Below are positions 56,634-64,000 of a DNA stretch of 64,000 bases, in pieces. The first letter of the stretch is position 1. Every line of letters begins with the position of its first letter. A program made the translations under genes and the position numbers. This DNA is from JAWRCU01 sp033542235 (GTDB lineage Bacteria; Pseudomonadota; Alphaproteobacteria; Rhizobiales; Rhizobiaceae), in the NCBI RefSeq assembly GCF_033542235.1, contig NZ_JAWRCU010000011.1, positions 1 to 64,000 of the forward strand, written 5' to 3'. Below the pieces are notes generated by a model. It was not told where the DNA came from. It saw only the letters and a list, made by a program, of their open reading frames with translations, and ran no database searches.

Positions 56634-57293
56634 TCAGGCTGCCCGGCTCGTCTCGGCCGCCCTCACCGCCCGGAAGAAGGCCTCGATCAACGCCGGTTCT
56701 TTCACGCCGGGGGTACTCTCGACGCCCGACGATATGTCGATGCCGGGTGGATTGGCGAGCCGCAGGGCCTCTCCGATATTGCCGGCATTGAGGCCGCCGG
56801 AGAGCAGGTAATCGAGCTCCGGATCGAGTCTGCCAAGGATGGTCCAGTCGAAGGGAATGCCGTTGCCGCCCGGCAGTTCCGAACCTGCGGGCGGCTTGGC
56901 GTCGAACATGAAGCGGTCGGCAACGCCGCGATAGAGGCTGATCGCTTCGAGGTCCGATGCGCCGCGCACGGAAAACACCTTCATCACGGGAATGCCGTAG
57001 CGGGCCTTCAGCGAGGCGACGTGCTCCGGGCTTTCACTTCCGTGCAGCTGCAGAATGTCCGGCCGCATTTTCTCGACGATCGCATCAAGCGTCTCATCGC
57101 TCGCGTCGACAGTGACTGCTACCGCCTTCGCTCTGCCGACTGCCAGCTGCCTCAGCCGCCCGGCCTCGGCCGGCTCGATGTGACGTGGGCTTTTCGCAAA
57201 GAAGATGAAGCCGACACAGGCTGCCCCTCCGGCGAGCGCTGCCTCGAGCGCGGCTTCGGTCTTCAGGCCACAGATCTTGATGTCGAGCGCCAT
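56634..57293 (-). CDS. trpF: Phosphoribosylanthranilate isomerase
   Basis: TrpF performs the Amadori rearrangement of PRA to CdRP. The 219-residue (beta/alpha)8 protein has the catalytic cysteine in DIKICGLKTEAAL, GFIFFAKSPRHI, the DILQLHGSES block and the phosphate-binding LSGGLNAGNI and GIDISSGVES. It heads the minus-strand run trpF-trpB-(GT2)-trpA-accD-folC. Confidence 0.97.
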   Translation of the reverse strand: MALDIKICGLKTEAALEAALAGGAACVGFIFFAKSPRHIEPAEAGRLRQLAVGRAKAVAVTVDASDETLDAIVEKMRPDILQLHGSESPEHVASLKARYGIPVMKVFSVRGASDLEAISLYRGVADRFMFDAKPPAGSELPGGNGIPFDWTILGRLDPELDYLLSGGLNAGNIGEALRLANPPGIDISSGVESTPGVKEPALIEAFFRAVRAAETSRAA

Positions 57294-57340
57294 GGGGCGG
57301 GATTAGCGCGGGACGGCCGGCGAGTCGAGTGGAAGCCCCA

Positions 57341-58105
57341 CTACTCGCTCATTTCGAATACGATGGCCTGCAGCGCGCCTCCGTTGCGCTTCAGCCAGTC
57401 GCGGCAGCGCTCGGTATCCGGACAAAGCTGCGTGCACAGCTTCCAGAATTTCGGGCCGTGGTTCATCTCCTTGAGATGCGCCACTTCATGGGCGACCAGA
57501 TAGTTGATAATCTCCGGCGGCGCCATCATGATGCGCCATGAGAAGGAGAGGCCTCCGTCGGCGGTGCACGAGCCCCAGCGGCTCGACGTATCCTTGAAAC
57601 GCACCGATTTGGCGCGTCTTCGCACTGTAGCCGTGTGCTTTTCCACCAGGCGGTTGATTTCCCGCTTTGCTTCCCGCTTGAGGAAGTCGGCCAGCCGGCG
57701 CGGTAAGTGCTGGCGGTCGCCGTGCACGATCAGGATCGGTCCGGAATTGTCGCGGCTCACCTCGACCGTGCCGCGGGTGCCGGCATGATGCACGATCAGA
57801 TGCGGCACGCCCCGAACGGGCAGCTTGATGCCCGGCCGAACGTGGGGTCGGAGCGGCACCTTGGCAAGCCGCTGCTCCAGCCAGCCCTGATGGTTGCTGA
57901 GAAAGCGCTCGACCTCGCGCCGGGCCAGGCCGGGCGGTATGGTGATGCGCAGTCCGCGGCCGCCGGAATCGATGCGCAGGGTCAGCCGCCGCGCGCGTTG
58001 ATTTTCAACGATTTTCAGCGGCAGCGAGCGGCCGGCAACTTCGTGCAGGCGTTCCTCGACCGGCGGCCTCTTTTTCAGGCGGGGAGAATGCAGAACGAAC
58101 GGCAT
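57341..58105 (-). CDS. YgjP-like metallopeptidase domain protein (M48 family)
   Basis: The 254-residue product shows the zinc-binding YLVAHEVAHLKEMNHGPKFW (HExxH with a downstream histidine) and the family SSRWGSCTADGGLSFSWR motif; the N-terminal region (LTLRIDSGGRGLRITIP) is the usual beta-rich half. The family (DUF45) is common next to DNA-repair or restriction genes, but no such neighbour is here. No substrate is known. Confidence 0.9.
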   Translation of the reverse strand: MPFVLHSPRLKKRPPVEERLHEVAGRSLPLKIVENQRARRLTLRIDSGGRGLRITIPPGLARREVERFLSNHQGWLEQRLAKVPLRPHVRPGIKLPVRGVPHLIVHHAGTRGTVEVSRDNSGPILIVHGDRQHLPRRLADFLKREAKREINRLVEKHTATVRRRAKSVRFKDTSSRWGSCTADGGLSFSWRIMMAPPEIINYLVAHEVAHLKEMNHGPKFWKLCTQLCPDTERCRDWLKRNGGALQAIVFEMSE

Positions 58106-58145
58106 GGAACCACAATATGCGATTCGAGCGGCAGGCCAACAAAAA

Positions 58146-58176
58146 TGAAGAACGGCGCCCGTAAAGGACGCCGTTC
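58146..58176 (-). terminator. Rho-independent terminator of the DUF2852 gene
   Basis: On the minus strand GAACGGCG (complement of 58176-58169) pairs with CGCCGTTC (complement of 58157-58150) across an 11-base loop, followed by CTTCATTTTT. It lies 38 bases after the DUF2852 stop. Confidence 0.7.
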
Positions 58177-58214
58177 GGTAATATTATTACGTCTGAGGAT
58201 TCATCAGGGGGCGA

Positions 58215-58673
58215 TCAGACGTCGTCCAGCAGTCCGGAGCCCTGTGGCCCGGAGTCGCGTGGCTTGTCGTTGCCCTTCGGCTCATTGTTGCGGGCGCGGT
58301 TCATGAATCGGTCGAACTCTTCCTGGTCCTTGGCGCGGCGAAGCTCGCGCAGGTAGGTGTCGAACTCTTTGAGCGTCTCGTCCAGCCTGCGGCGCTCTTC
58401 CTCCAGGCGCTCCAGCTCCTTCTCACGCCATTCGTCGAAGGCGATGTTGCCGGTACGGCCAAAGCCGTGGCGACGGGCGTGGCGGCCGCGGCAGCCTCCG
58501 AAGAAGCTGTTCTTGGCTTCCTTGACGTCGCGCTTGAACCCGTCGAACCTGTCGCCCCAGATGATATAGGCGAGCATGGCAAGGCCGAGCGGCCAGAACA
58601 CCACGAAGCCCAGCACCATCAGCGCGATGGTCGCCGGCGTCCAGGCCGGACGGATCAGTGCACTCGTGTTCAT
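58215..58673 (-). CDS. DUF2852 membrane protein
   Basis: The 152-residue protein has the family N-terminus RPAWTPATIALMVLGFVVFWPLGLAMLAYIIWGDRF with one long membrane segment, a central glycine/histidine-rich stretch, and a charged coiled-coil (FDEWREKELERLEEERRRLDE). The ATG at 58673 has GGGAGA directly upstream. Function is unknown. It is followed by a strong terminator and sits alone. Confidence 0.88.
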   Translation of the reverse strand: MNTSALIRPAWTPATIALMVLGFVVFWPLGLAMLAYIIWGDRFDGFKRDVKEAKNSFFGGCRGRHARRHGFGRTGNIAFDEWREKELERLEEERRRLDETLKEFDTYLRELRRAKDQEEFDRFMNRARNNEPKGNDKPRDSGPQGSGLLDDV

Positions 58674-58788
58674 TTTCTCCCGTTCCTTCCGTTGAACAGC
58701 CGATGCGGGCTGCACAAAATCGAAATGGATAGGCGAAAAACGCGATTCAAGGCCGGTTCATCCAAAATCCGACAACCGCCTGCAAAGC

Positions 58789-59931
58789 CTAGGATTTTTT
58801 GAAAGCGTCGAGGCCAAGCACGGCCAGCCCGGCAAGAAGCCCCCAGAAGGCTGCACCGATGCCGAAAAGCACTATGCCGGACGCGGTGACCGCAAAAGTG
58901 GTGGTTGCCGCCATTCTTTCCGGCTCGTCCCTGAGCGCGATCGACAGCGCGTTGGCGAGCGGGGCCATCAGCGCCAGCCCGGCGACCAGCACGATCAGGC
59001 TCTGCGGCAGCACCGCGAACACCGCCACCAGCGAGGCGCCGAAAGCCGCGAAGATCAGATAGGCCAGAGCATAGAATGGCCCGGTTTTCCAGCGCTCCAT
59101 GGGGTCCGGATGCGCGTCGGGTCCGGTGCAGATGGCGGCCGAGATCGCAGCGAGATTGGTCGTCAACGCCCCGAATGGCGCAGACAGCAGCGAGAAGAAG
59201 CCGGTGAAGGCGATGATCGGCCCCGGCTTCGGCTCATAGCCGGCGGCCTTGAGCACGGCCAGACCGGAGAGGTTCTGCGAAGCCATGGTGACCAGATAGA
59301 GCGGTATGGCAAGGCCGATCGTCGCGGACAGCGAGAAGGCCGGATTTATCAGGGTCAGGGTCGAAAGCTCGGGCGCCGGCAGGCTGCCGACGCGGCCGAG
59401 CAGGAACGCCGCGATCCCACCACCGATGAGTACGGCCAGCACCGAAAGTGCCGGGTTGACGAGGCGGATCACGAAGAACGCGGCGACCAGCGGCAGGATG
59501 AGCACCGGATCCGCAGTGACGGTCTTCACCGCGCTGGTCGCGAAACCGACGACGATGCCGGCAAGCATTCCCGAAGCTACGGAAGCTGGGATCCGCGAAA
59601 TCAGGCTTGTCAGCGGCCTGAACAGGCCGGTGGCGATCAACAGCAGCGCCGTAAGGATGAAAGCGCCGGCCGCATCGGCCATGGTGAAACCCGAGCTGGC
59701 GGCTACGAGGGCCGCGCCCGGCGTCGACCAGGCTGTGATCACTGGCATCCTGGTGCGCCAGGAAAGCCAGACGGACTCGAACGCCATCGCGAGGCAGATC
59801 GCCGTCACCCAGCTCGCCGTCTCGATACGGCTCGCCCCGACCGCGTTTGCGGCTGCGATGATCAGCGCGAGCGTGCCGCCGAAGCCGACAATGGCTGCGA
59901 CGAAGGCGGAGACGGGAACGGAGAGCCGCAT
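58789..59931 (-). CDS. BenE-family benzoate/H+ symporter-like transporter
   Basis: The 380-residue, very hydrophobic protein has about twelve membrane segments and family blocks WSTPGAALVA, GMLAGIVVGF, LVTMASQNLSGLAVL and GFFSLLSAPFGALTTNLAAISAAICTGPDAHPDP. These match the BenE family of benzoate:proton symporters. No aromatic-degradation genes are nearby, so the actual substrate is open. It starts six bases after the alpha/beta hydrolase stop, so the two are likely cotranscribed. Confidence 0.9.
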   Translation of the reverse strand: MRLSVPVSAFVAAIVGFGGTLALIIAAANAVGASRIETASWVTAICLAMAFESVWLSWRTRMPVITAWSTPGAALVAASSGFTMADAAGAFILTALLLIATGLFRPLTSLISRIPASVASGMLAGIVVGFATSAVKTVTADPVLILPLVAAFFVIRLVNPALSVLAVLIGGGIAAFLLGRVGSLPAPELSTLTLINPAFSLSATIGLAIPLYLVTMASQNLSGLAVLKAAGYEPKPGPIIAFTGFFSLLSAPFGALTTNLAAISAAICTGPDAHPDPMERWKTGPFYALAYLIFAAFGASLVAVFAVLPQSLIVLVAGLALMAPLANALSIALRDEPERMAATTTFAVTASGIVLFGIGAAFWGLLAGLAVLGLDAFKKS

Positions 59932-59937
59932 CGTGCT

Positions 59938-60705
59938 TCAGGTCCCCGCCATGGCTTCGATCGCATTGAGGATCATGCCGAGATCCTGTGGCCGCGATAG
60001 CCGATGGTCGCCGTCCGGGATGAGCGAGACCGTGAGATCGTCGGACGGCAGCAGGCTGGCGAGCTTGAGCGCATGGGTATGCGGCACGTCCGGATCGGCC
60101 ATGCCCTGCAGGATGTGAACCGGGCAATGCGTGTCGATCGGCCCGGTGAGCACCAGGTTCGCCCGGCCGTCTTCGATCAGCGACTTGGTGTAGACGTTCG
60201 GCTCGGGCGAGTAGGCGGACGGCTCCTCGATATAGCCTTGCTCAGCGAGTCCCCGCTTCTGCCTGGGCTTGAGCTGCGGTTCGATCAGTTCGGCGGTGAA
60301 GTCGGGTGCCGGTGCTATCAGCACCACTCCATCGATGCGTCCGCCCGCGCCTCGCTTGCGCAATTCCTCGATCATGCGCAGCGCGATCCAGGAGCCCATG
60401 GAGGAACCGACCAGGATCGCGCGCGGCGCGGCGAAGCGCTCGAACACTGCGAGGCTTTCGGAGAGCCAGCGCGAGATCGTACCTGCGCGAAAGTCGCCGC
60501 CGGACGCGCCATGGCCCGAGTAGTCGTGGCGCAGAAAGGCGAAGCCCTTCTCCCGCGCGAAGGCCGACAGCGCTTCGGCCTTCGTGCCGGTCATGTCGGA
60601 ACGGTAGCCGCCGAGCCAGATGATGCCCGGCGCGCGGCCTTCCTGCCGGCGTACGGCGATCGGCAGGCCGCCGACCTCGATCGTTTCGCTGATGTCCTGG
60701 CTCAT
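59938..60705 (-). CDS. Alpha/beta hydrolase
   Basis: The 255-residue product has the nucleophile elbow LVGSSMGSWIALRM, the oxyanion-side IIWLGGYRSDMTG, RHDYSGHGASGG, an acid in HILQGMADPDVP and the catalytic histidine in PDGDHRLSRP. It resembles ABHD10/palmitoyl-thioesterase-like hydrolases, with the substrate unknown. It is divergent from infC and precedes the BenE transporter. Confidence 0.9.
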   Translation of the reverse strand: MSQDISETIEVGGLPIAVRRQEGRAPGIIWLGGYRSDMTGTKAEALSAFAREKGFAFLRHDYSGHGASGGDFRAGTISRWLSESLAVFERFAAPRAILVGSSMGSWIALRMIEELRKRGAGGRIDGVVLIAPAPDFTAELIEPQLKPRQKRGLAEQGYIEEPSAYSPEPNVYTKSLIEDGRANLVLTGPIDTHCPVHILQGMADPDVPHTHALKLASLLPSDDLTVSLIPDGDHRLSRPQDLGMILNAIEAMAGT

Positions 60706-60847
60706 ATGTGGCTCTGGGTGGAAATGAACTCCGGCAGGAGCCTCCTTCTGCCACGGTCGGGCTGCCAGGAAAAGCGCCGGGCTGGCATTGTCACGATCGC
60801 TTAATCTACTTCCATTGAACGGATGATTCTTGGCGCATGCTGTGCTA

Positions 60848-60876
60848 TTGACACCGGCTCGATCCGAACGACATAG
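60848..60876 (+). promoter_or_regulatory. Candidate promoter of infC
   Basis: TTGACA at 60848-60853 is a perfect -35; ACATAG at 60871-60876, 17 bases on, is a weak -10. It lies about 58 bases upstream of the infC start codon. Confidence 0.4.
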
Positions 60877-60933
60877 GCGTCAAGGTTTGTTCGGACTGAA
60901 CCGCTATCATTAACAGACTAAGGAGAACCGACC

Positions 60934-61470
60934 ATTCGCAGACCATTCAAGGCCGCGGCGCCCACGAAGGAAGGCCCGCGCTCAAACCGGGATATCAGGG
61001 TCCCCCGCGTCCAGCTCATCGATGCCGACGGCAACAACCGCGGCGATGTCTCCATCAACGACGCACTGCTTCTCGCCGAGGAGGCCGGCTTAGACCTCGT
61101 CGAAATCGCTCCCAATGCGGATCCGCCCGTCTGCAAGATCCTTGATCTGGGCAAGCTGAAATACGCCAACCAGAAGAAGGCCGCAGAGGCACGCAAGAAC
61201 CAGAAGGTCATCGAGATCAAGGAGATCAAGATGCGCCCCAACATCGACACCCATGATTACGAGGTGAAGATGAAATCGGTGAGGCGCTTCTTCGAGGAAG
61301 GCGACAAGGTCAAGCTTACGCTGCGCTTCCGCGGCCGCGAGATGGCGCATATGGAGCTCGGCATGCAGCTTCTGAACAAGGTGCGCGAGGAGACAGCCTC
61401 GATCGCCAAGGTCGAGGCGGAGCCGAAGCTCGAAGGCCGCCAGATGATGATGGTGCTGGCGCCGCGCTGA
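60934..61470 (+). CDS. infC: Translation initiation factor IF-3 (ATT start codon)
   Basis: IF-3 keeps ribosomal subunits apart and enforces start-codon selection. The 178-residue protein opens RRPFKAAAPTKEGPRSNRDI and has RVPRVQLIDADG, LDLVEIAPNADPPVCKILD, EIKMRPNIDTHDYEVK and EPKLEGRQMMMVLAP, the complete family. It can only start at the ATT at 60934, which has AAGGAG eight bases upstream; the first ATG in frame (61231) would discard the N-terminal domain. A rare AUU start is the known autoregulatory device of infC. rpmI and rplT follow. Confidence 0.96.
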   Translation: MRRPFKAAAPTKEGPRSNRDIRVPRVQLIDADGNNRGDVSINDALLLAEEAGLDLVEIAPNADPPVCKILDLGKLKYANQKKAAEARKNQKVIEIKEIKMRPNIDTHDYEVKMKSVRRFFEEGDKVKLTLRFRGREMAHMELGMQLLNKVREETASIAKVEAEPKLEGRQMMMVLAPR

Positions 61471-61547
61471 CGCCTTGATATCTGGGGCGCGACGCTCGTT
61501 TCGGGGTGTTGCGCTTTGTTGAGACCATCGCTATAAGGCCGCGTTCC

Positions 61548-61589
61548 GAACCGCCCGGCAGGGCATGCCGTGGCGGTTCCGTTTGCTTT
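61548..61589 (+). terminator. Hairpin between infC and rpmI (terminator or attenuator)
   Basis: GAACCGCC-CGGCA (61548-61560) pairs with TGCCG-T-GGCGGTTC (61566-61579) around GGGCA, one base bulged, followed by CGTTTGCTTTT. The position between infC and rpmI suggests a terminator or a control point for the ribosomal-protein genes. Confidence 0.55.
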
Positions 61590-61657
61590 TCGGGCTTTGG
61601 TCCGCCCGATGACGCGATCGGCGCAATCACGCGCCCCAATAATTTAAGGAAAGCAAA

Positions 61658-61867
61658 ATGCCCAAGATGAAGACCAAATCTTCCGCGAAGAAGCGGTTCA
61701 AGATTACCGCGACCGGCAAGGTCAGGGCGCAGGCAATGGGCAAGCGCCACGGCATGATCAAGCGCACCAACAAGTTCATTCGCGATGCCCGCGGCACGAT
61801 GGTTCTCGCCGAACCTGATGCCAAGAAGGTCATCAAGAACTTTCTGCCGAACGGCGGCGGCCTCTGA
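61658..61867 (+). CDS. rpmI: 50S ribosomal protein L35
   Basis: The 69-residue very basic protein begins PKMKTKSSAKKRFKITATGK and contains KRHGMIKRTNKFIRDARG, the complete L35 signature. AAGGA lies upstream of the ATG. It is followed after 34 bases by rplT, the universal infC-rpmI-rplT order. Confidence 0.97.
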   Translation: MPKMKTKSSAKKRFKITATGKVRAQAMGKRHGMIKRTNKFIRDARGTMVLAEPDAKKVIKNFLPNGGGL

Positions 61868-61901
61868 GCCCTGCCTTCGAAGCGTTTAAGGAGATCATGA
61901 C

Positions 61902-62303
61902 ATGGCACGCGTAAAGAGAGGCGTTACCGCCCACGCCAAGCACAAGAAGGTCCTGAAAGCCGCCAAGGGCTTTTACGGCCGCCGCAAGAACACCATCCGC
62001 ATCGCCAAGCAGGCGGTGGAGAGGTCGAAGCAGTACGCCTATCGCGACCGCAAGAACCGCAAGCGCTCGTTCCGCGCGCTTTGGGTTCAGCGCATCAACG
62101 CGGCGGTGCGCGAGCACGGCCTCACCTATGGCCGCTTCATCGATGGCCTGAACAAGGCCGGGATCGAGATCGACCGCAAGGTGCTGTCCGATATGGCGAT
62201 CCACGAGCCGCAGGCTTTCGGTGCGCTTGTCGCCAAGGCCAAGGTCGCGCTCGAATATCTGAAGAACACCACGCCGAATGCTTTTGAGAGCGCTGTCGCT
62301 TAG
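61902..62303 (+). CDS. rplT: 50S ribosomal protein L20
   Basis: L20 binds 23S rRNA early in large-subunit assembly. The 133-residue basic product has ARVKRGVTAHAKHKKVLKAA, YRDRKNRKRSFRALWVQRIN and YGRFIDGLNKAGIEIDRKVL. In E. coli L20 represses the rpmI-rplT mRNA; whether this holds here is unknown. A strong terminator follows. Confidence 0.98.
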   Translation: MARVKRGVTAHAKHKKVLKAAKGFYGRRKNTIRIAKQAVERSKQYAYRDRKNRKRSFRALWVQRINAAVREHGLTYGRFIDGLNKAGIEIDRKVLSDMAIHEPQAFGALVAKAKVALEYLKNTTPNAFESAVA

Positions 62304-62343
62304 CCAGCGCCTTCCCAAGCTTTCGAAAAGACTGTTGATTGGG

Positions 62344-62378
62344 AAACCCGCGCTGGCAGGGCTGGCGCGGGTTTTTCT
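62344..62378 (+). terminator. Rho-independent terminator of rplT
   Basis: AAACCCGCGC (62344-62353) pairs perfectly with GCGCGGGTTT (62365-62374) around an 11-base loop, followed by TTCTGTT. It separates the ribosomal-protein genes from pheS. Confidence 0.85.
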
Positions 62379-62434
62379 GTTACCGGAGCCGATGATGCAG
62401 GCACGAGGCTCCGCGGCAGGACGGAGACGATGAA

Positions 62435-63544
62435 ATGGATCTCGCCGTGAACGAAAAACAAGGTGACCTTGGCGCGCTCGAGGCTGCGCTGATGGCCGAC
62501 ATTGCAAGGGCGGGCGACGAGCCGGCGCTCGAGGCGGTGCGCGTAGCGGCGCTCGGCAAAAAGGGTTCGGTCTCGGACATGCTGAAGACGCTGGGCACGA
62601 TGAGCCCGGAGGAGCGCCAGGTCATGGGCCCGGCGATCAACGGGCTGAAGAACCGCGTCACGGAGGCGCTTGGCGCGCGCAAGGCGGAACTGCGCGAGGC
62701 GGCGATCGCCGTACGGCTTGCCGCCGAGACGGTCGACGTGACGCTGCCGGTCCGGCCTTCGCCGGCCGAGCGCGGGCGTATCCACCCGATCAGCCAGGTG
62801 ATCGACGAGATCACCGCGATCTATGCCGATCTCGGCTTCGCCGTTGCCGAGGGGCCGGACATCGAGACGGACTACTACAATTTCACCGCGCTGAATTTCC
62901 CGGAAGGGCACCCGGCGCGCGAGATGCACGACACCTTCTTCTTCCCGCCCGGACCGGACGGCGAGCGCAAGCTGCTGCGCACCCACACCTCGCCGGTGCA
63001 GATCCGCACCATGGAGGCGCAGAAGCCGCCGATCCGCATCATCATTCCGGGCAAGACCTACCGGCAGGATTCGGACGCGACGCACTCGCCGATGTTCCAT
63101 CAGGTCGAAGGCTTGGTCATCGACAAGACGGCCAACGTCGCCAACATGAAGTGGGTGCATGAAGAGTTCTGCAAGGCATTCTTCGAGGTGCCGAGCGTGA
63201 AGATGCGTTTCCGGCCGAGCTTCTTCCCGTTCACCGAGCCGAGCCTGGAGGTCGATATCCAGTGCGACCGCTCGCGGCCGGGCGAGATCCGCTTCGGCGA
63301 GGGCAGCGACTGGCTCGAGATCCTTGGCTGCGGCATGGTGCACCCGAACGTGCTGCGCTATGGCGGGCTCGATCCCGACGAATATCAAGGCTTTGCCTGG
63401 GGCATGGGCATCGACCGCATCGCCATGCTGAAATACGGCATGCCGGACCTGCGCGACTTCTTCGACGCCGATGTCCGCTGGCTCACCCATTACGGTTTCC
63501 GCCCGCTCGACATGCCGACGCTGTTCGGCGGGTTGAGTTCGTAG
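62435..63544 (+). CDS. pheS: Phenylalanyl-tRNA synthetase alpha subunit
   Basis: PheS is the catalytic subunit of the class II (alpha-beta)2 enzyme. The 369-residue protein has an N-terminal coiled coil (about 1-100), motif 1 HPISQVIDEI, motif 2 HQVEGLVIDK region with the preceding GKTYRQDSDATHSPMFHQ, and motif 3 GFAWGMGIDRIAMLKYG. pheT is expected downstream but is not the next gene: a DUF4160/DUF2442 pair follows. Confidence 0.98.
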   Translation: MDLAVNEKQGDLGALEAALMADIARAGDEPALEAVRVAALGKKGSVSDMLKTLGTMSPEERQVMGPAINGLKNRVTEALGARKAELREAAIAVRLAAETVDVTLPVRPSPAERGRIHPISQVIDEITAIYADLGFAVAEGPDIETDYYNFTALNFPEGHPAREMHDTFFFPPGPDGERKLLRTHTSPVQIRTMEAQKPPIRIIIPGKTYRQDSDATHSPMFHQVEGLVIDKTANVANMKWVHEEFCKAFFEVPSVKMRFRPSFFPFTEPSLEVDIQCDRSRPGEIRFGEGSDWLEILGCGMVHPNVLRYGGLDPDEYQGFAWGMGIDRIAMLKYGMPDLRDFFDADVRWLTHYGFRPLDMPTLFGGLSS

Positions 63545-63549
63545 AGGCG

Positions 63550-63783
63550 ATGCCGACCGTTCTAAGAGAGGCCGGCTATCGCTTTCATTTCTTCTCGGGA
63601 GACGGGCACGAGCCGCCGCATGTTCATATCGATGACGGAGACCGCAAGGCGAAAATCTGGTTGCAAGAAGTGCGTGTAGCCAAGAACGGCGGTTTCAGCG
63701 ATGTCGAGTTGGGTCGTATAATTGCCATAGTGTCCGAAAACCGATCGCGCCTTTTGGAGGCATGGAATGAATTCTTCGCCTGA
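63550..63783 (+). CDS. DUF4160 family protein
   Basis: The 77-residue product starts MPTVLREAGYRFHFFSGDGHEPPHVHIDDGDRKAKIWL, the DUF4160 signature with a conserved histidine-rich EPPHVHI. The ATG at 63550 is six bases after the pheS stop. The family is small, often paired with DUF2442, and has been suspected of belonging to toxin-antitoxin-like modules, without proof. It overlaps the next gene by 17 bases. Confidence 0.85.
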   Translation: MPTVLREAGYRFHFFSGDGHEPPHVHIDDGDRKAKIWLQEVRVAKNGGFSDVELGRIIAIVSENRSRLLEAWNEFFA

Positions 63784-64000
63784 TTATCCGGAAAAGGACC
63801 GGCCGATCGAGGCATGGTGTGATCTGCATCACCTGCATGTGCTGCTTGCGGATGGAAGGCAGGTTTCCACGCCACTTTGGTGGTATCCGCGCCTGCTGAA
63901 AGCGACGCCCGCGCAGCGCAATACGGTCGAGTTGATGTTGGACGGAGTTCACTGGCCGGAAATTGATGAGGACCTCTCGATCGACGGCATGTTGAAGGGT
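63767..64000 (+). CDS. DUF2442 family protein, cut by the window end
   Basis: The visible 78 residues contain the DUF2442 hallmark LHVLLADGRQVSTPLWWYPRLLKATPAQR and IHWPEIDEDLSIDGML-type end (here VHWPEIDEDLSIDGML). GGAGG lies six bases before the ATG at 63767, which overlaps the DUF4160 end by 17 bases. The stop is beyond the window, but the family motif is almost complete. Translational coupling with DUF4160 argues for a functional pair. Confidence 0.85.
   Translation, partial: MNSSPDYPEKDRPIEAWCDLHHLHVLLADGRQVSTPLWWYPRLLKATPAQRNTVELMLDGVHWPEIDEDLSIDGMLKG

Overview
The window is a GC-rich, densely packed piece of core chromosome from an alphaproteobacterium of the order Hyphomicrobiales. 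Gene content (ChvG/ChvI, DivL, a regulatory-only PTS, TsaE-phosphotransferase fusion, AddAB) and the style of the intergenic palindromes suggest the Phyllobacteriaceae/Rhizobiaceae, closest by eye to Mesorhizobium. That family call is inference; the order is well supported.

Origin region (about 1 to 14 kb). mnmG and mnmE lie on the minus strand with three parS-like ParB sites between them. rho and hemJ-hemE follow, and then a 360-base gap between hemE and the pyruvate-dikinase regulator gene. This is the position of the Caulobacter replication origin, and genes flip from mainly minus to mainly plus there, so the gap is the predicted oriC. Rightward, ppsR, maf-aroE-coaE-dnaQ run codirectionally. 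The first 938 bases hold repeat fragments and no gene; rsmG, the usual neighbour of mnmG, is not seen.

14 to 25 kb holds secB, a PRPP synthetase paralogue, a small P-loop kinase, a histidine phosphatase, fxsA, a Tim44-domain protein, the mltA-smr-XRE operon, a DUF1402 protein and hslV-GNAT-DUF2585-hslU. 25 to 30 kb is a histidine operon (hisB-DUF2628-hisH-hisA-Uma2-hisF-hisE, then coaA) interrupted by a Uma2-family gene. 30 to 39 kb holds alkB, arfB, pckA, and divergently chvI-chvG-hprK-EIIA-HPr, then ahcY: an envelope/acid-sensing two-component system joined to a PTS that has no sugar permease.

39 to 51 kb runs divL (tyrosine in place of the phospho-accepting histidine), tsaE-kinase fusion, a sugar-1-phosphate nucleotidyltransferase, addB, addA and trxA. 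51 to 58 kb is a minus-strand block: folC, accD, trpA, a glycosyltransferase, trpB, trpF, a YgjP-like metallopeptidase. 58 to 64 kb holds a DUF2852 protein, a BenE-type transporter, an alpha/beta hydrolase, infC (ATT start), rpmI, rplT, pheS and a DUF4160/DUF2442 pair cut by the window end.

I found no tRNA, rRNA, CRISPR array or intact insertion sequence. Almost everything is conserved housekeeping. The observations that repay a second look are the oriC/parS layout, the Uma2 gene inside the his operon, the DUF4160/DUF2442 pair after pheS, the inverted repeats at pckA/chvI and trpF/trpB, and the repeat-filled gap where rsmG would be expected.
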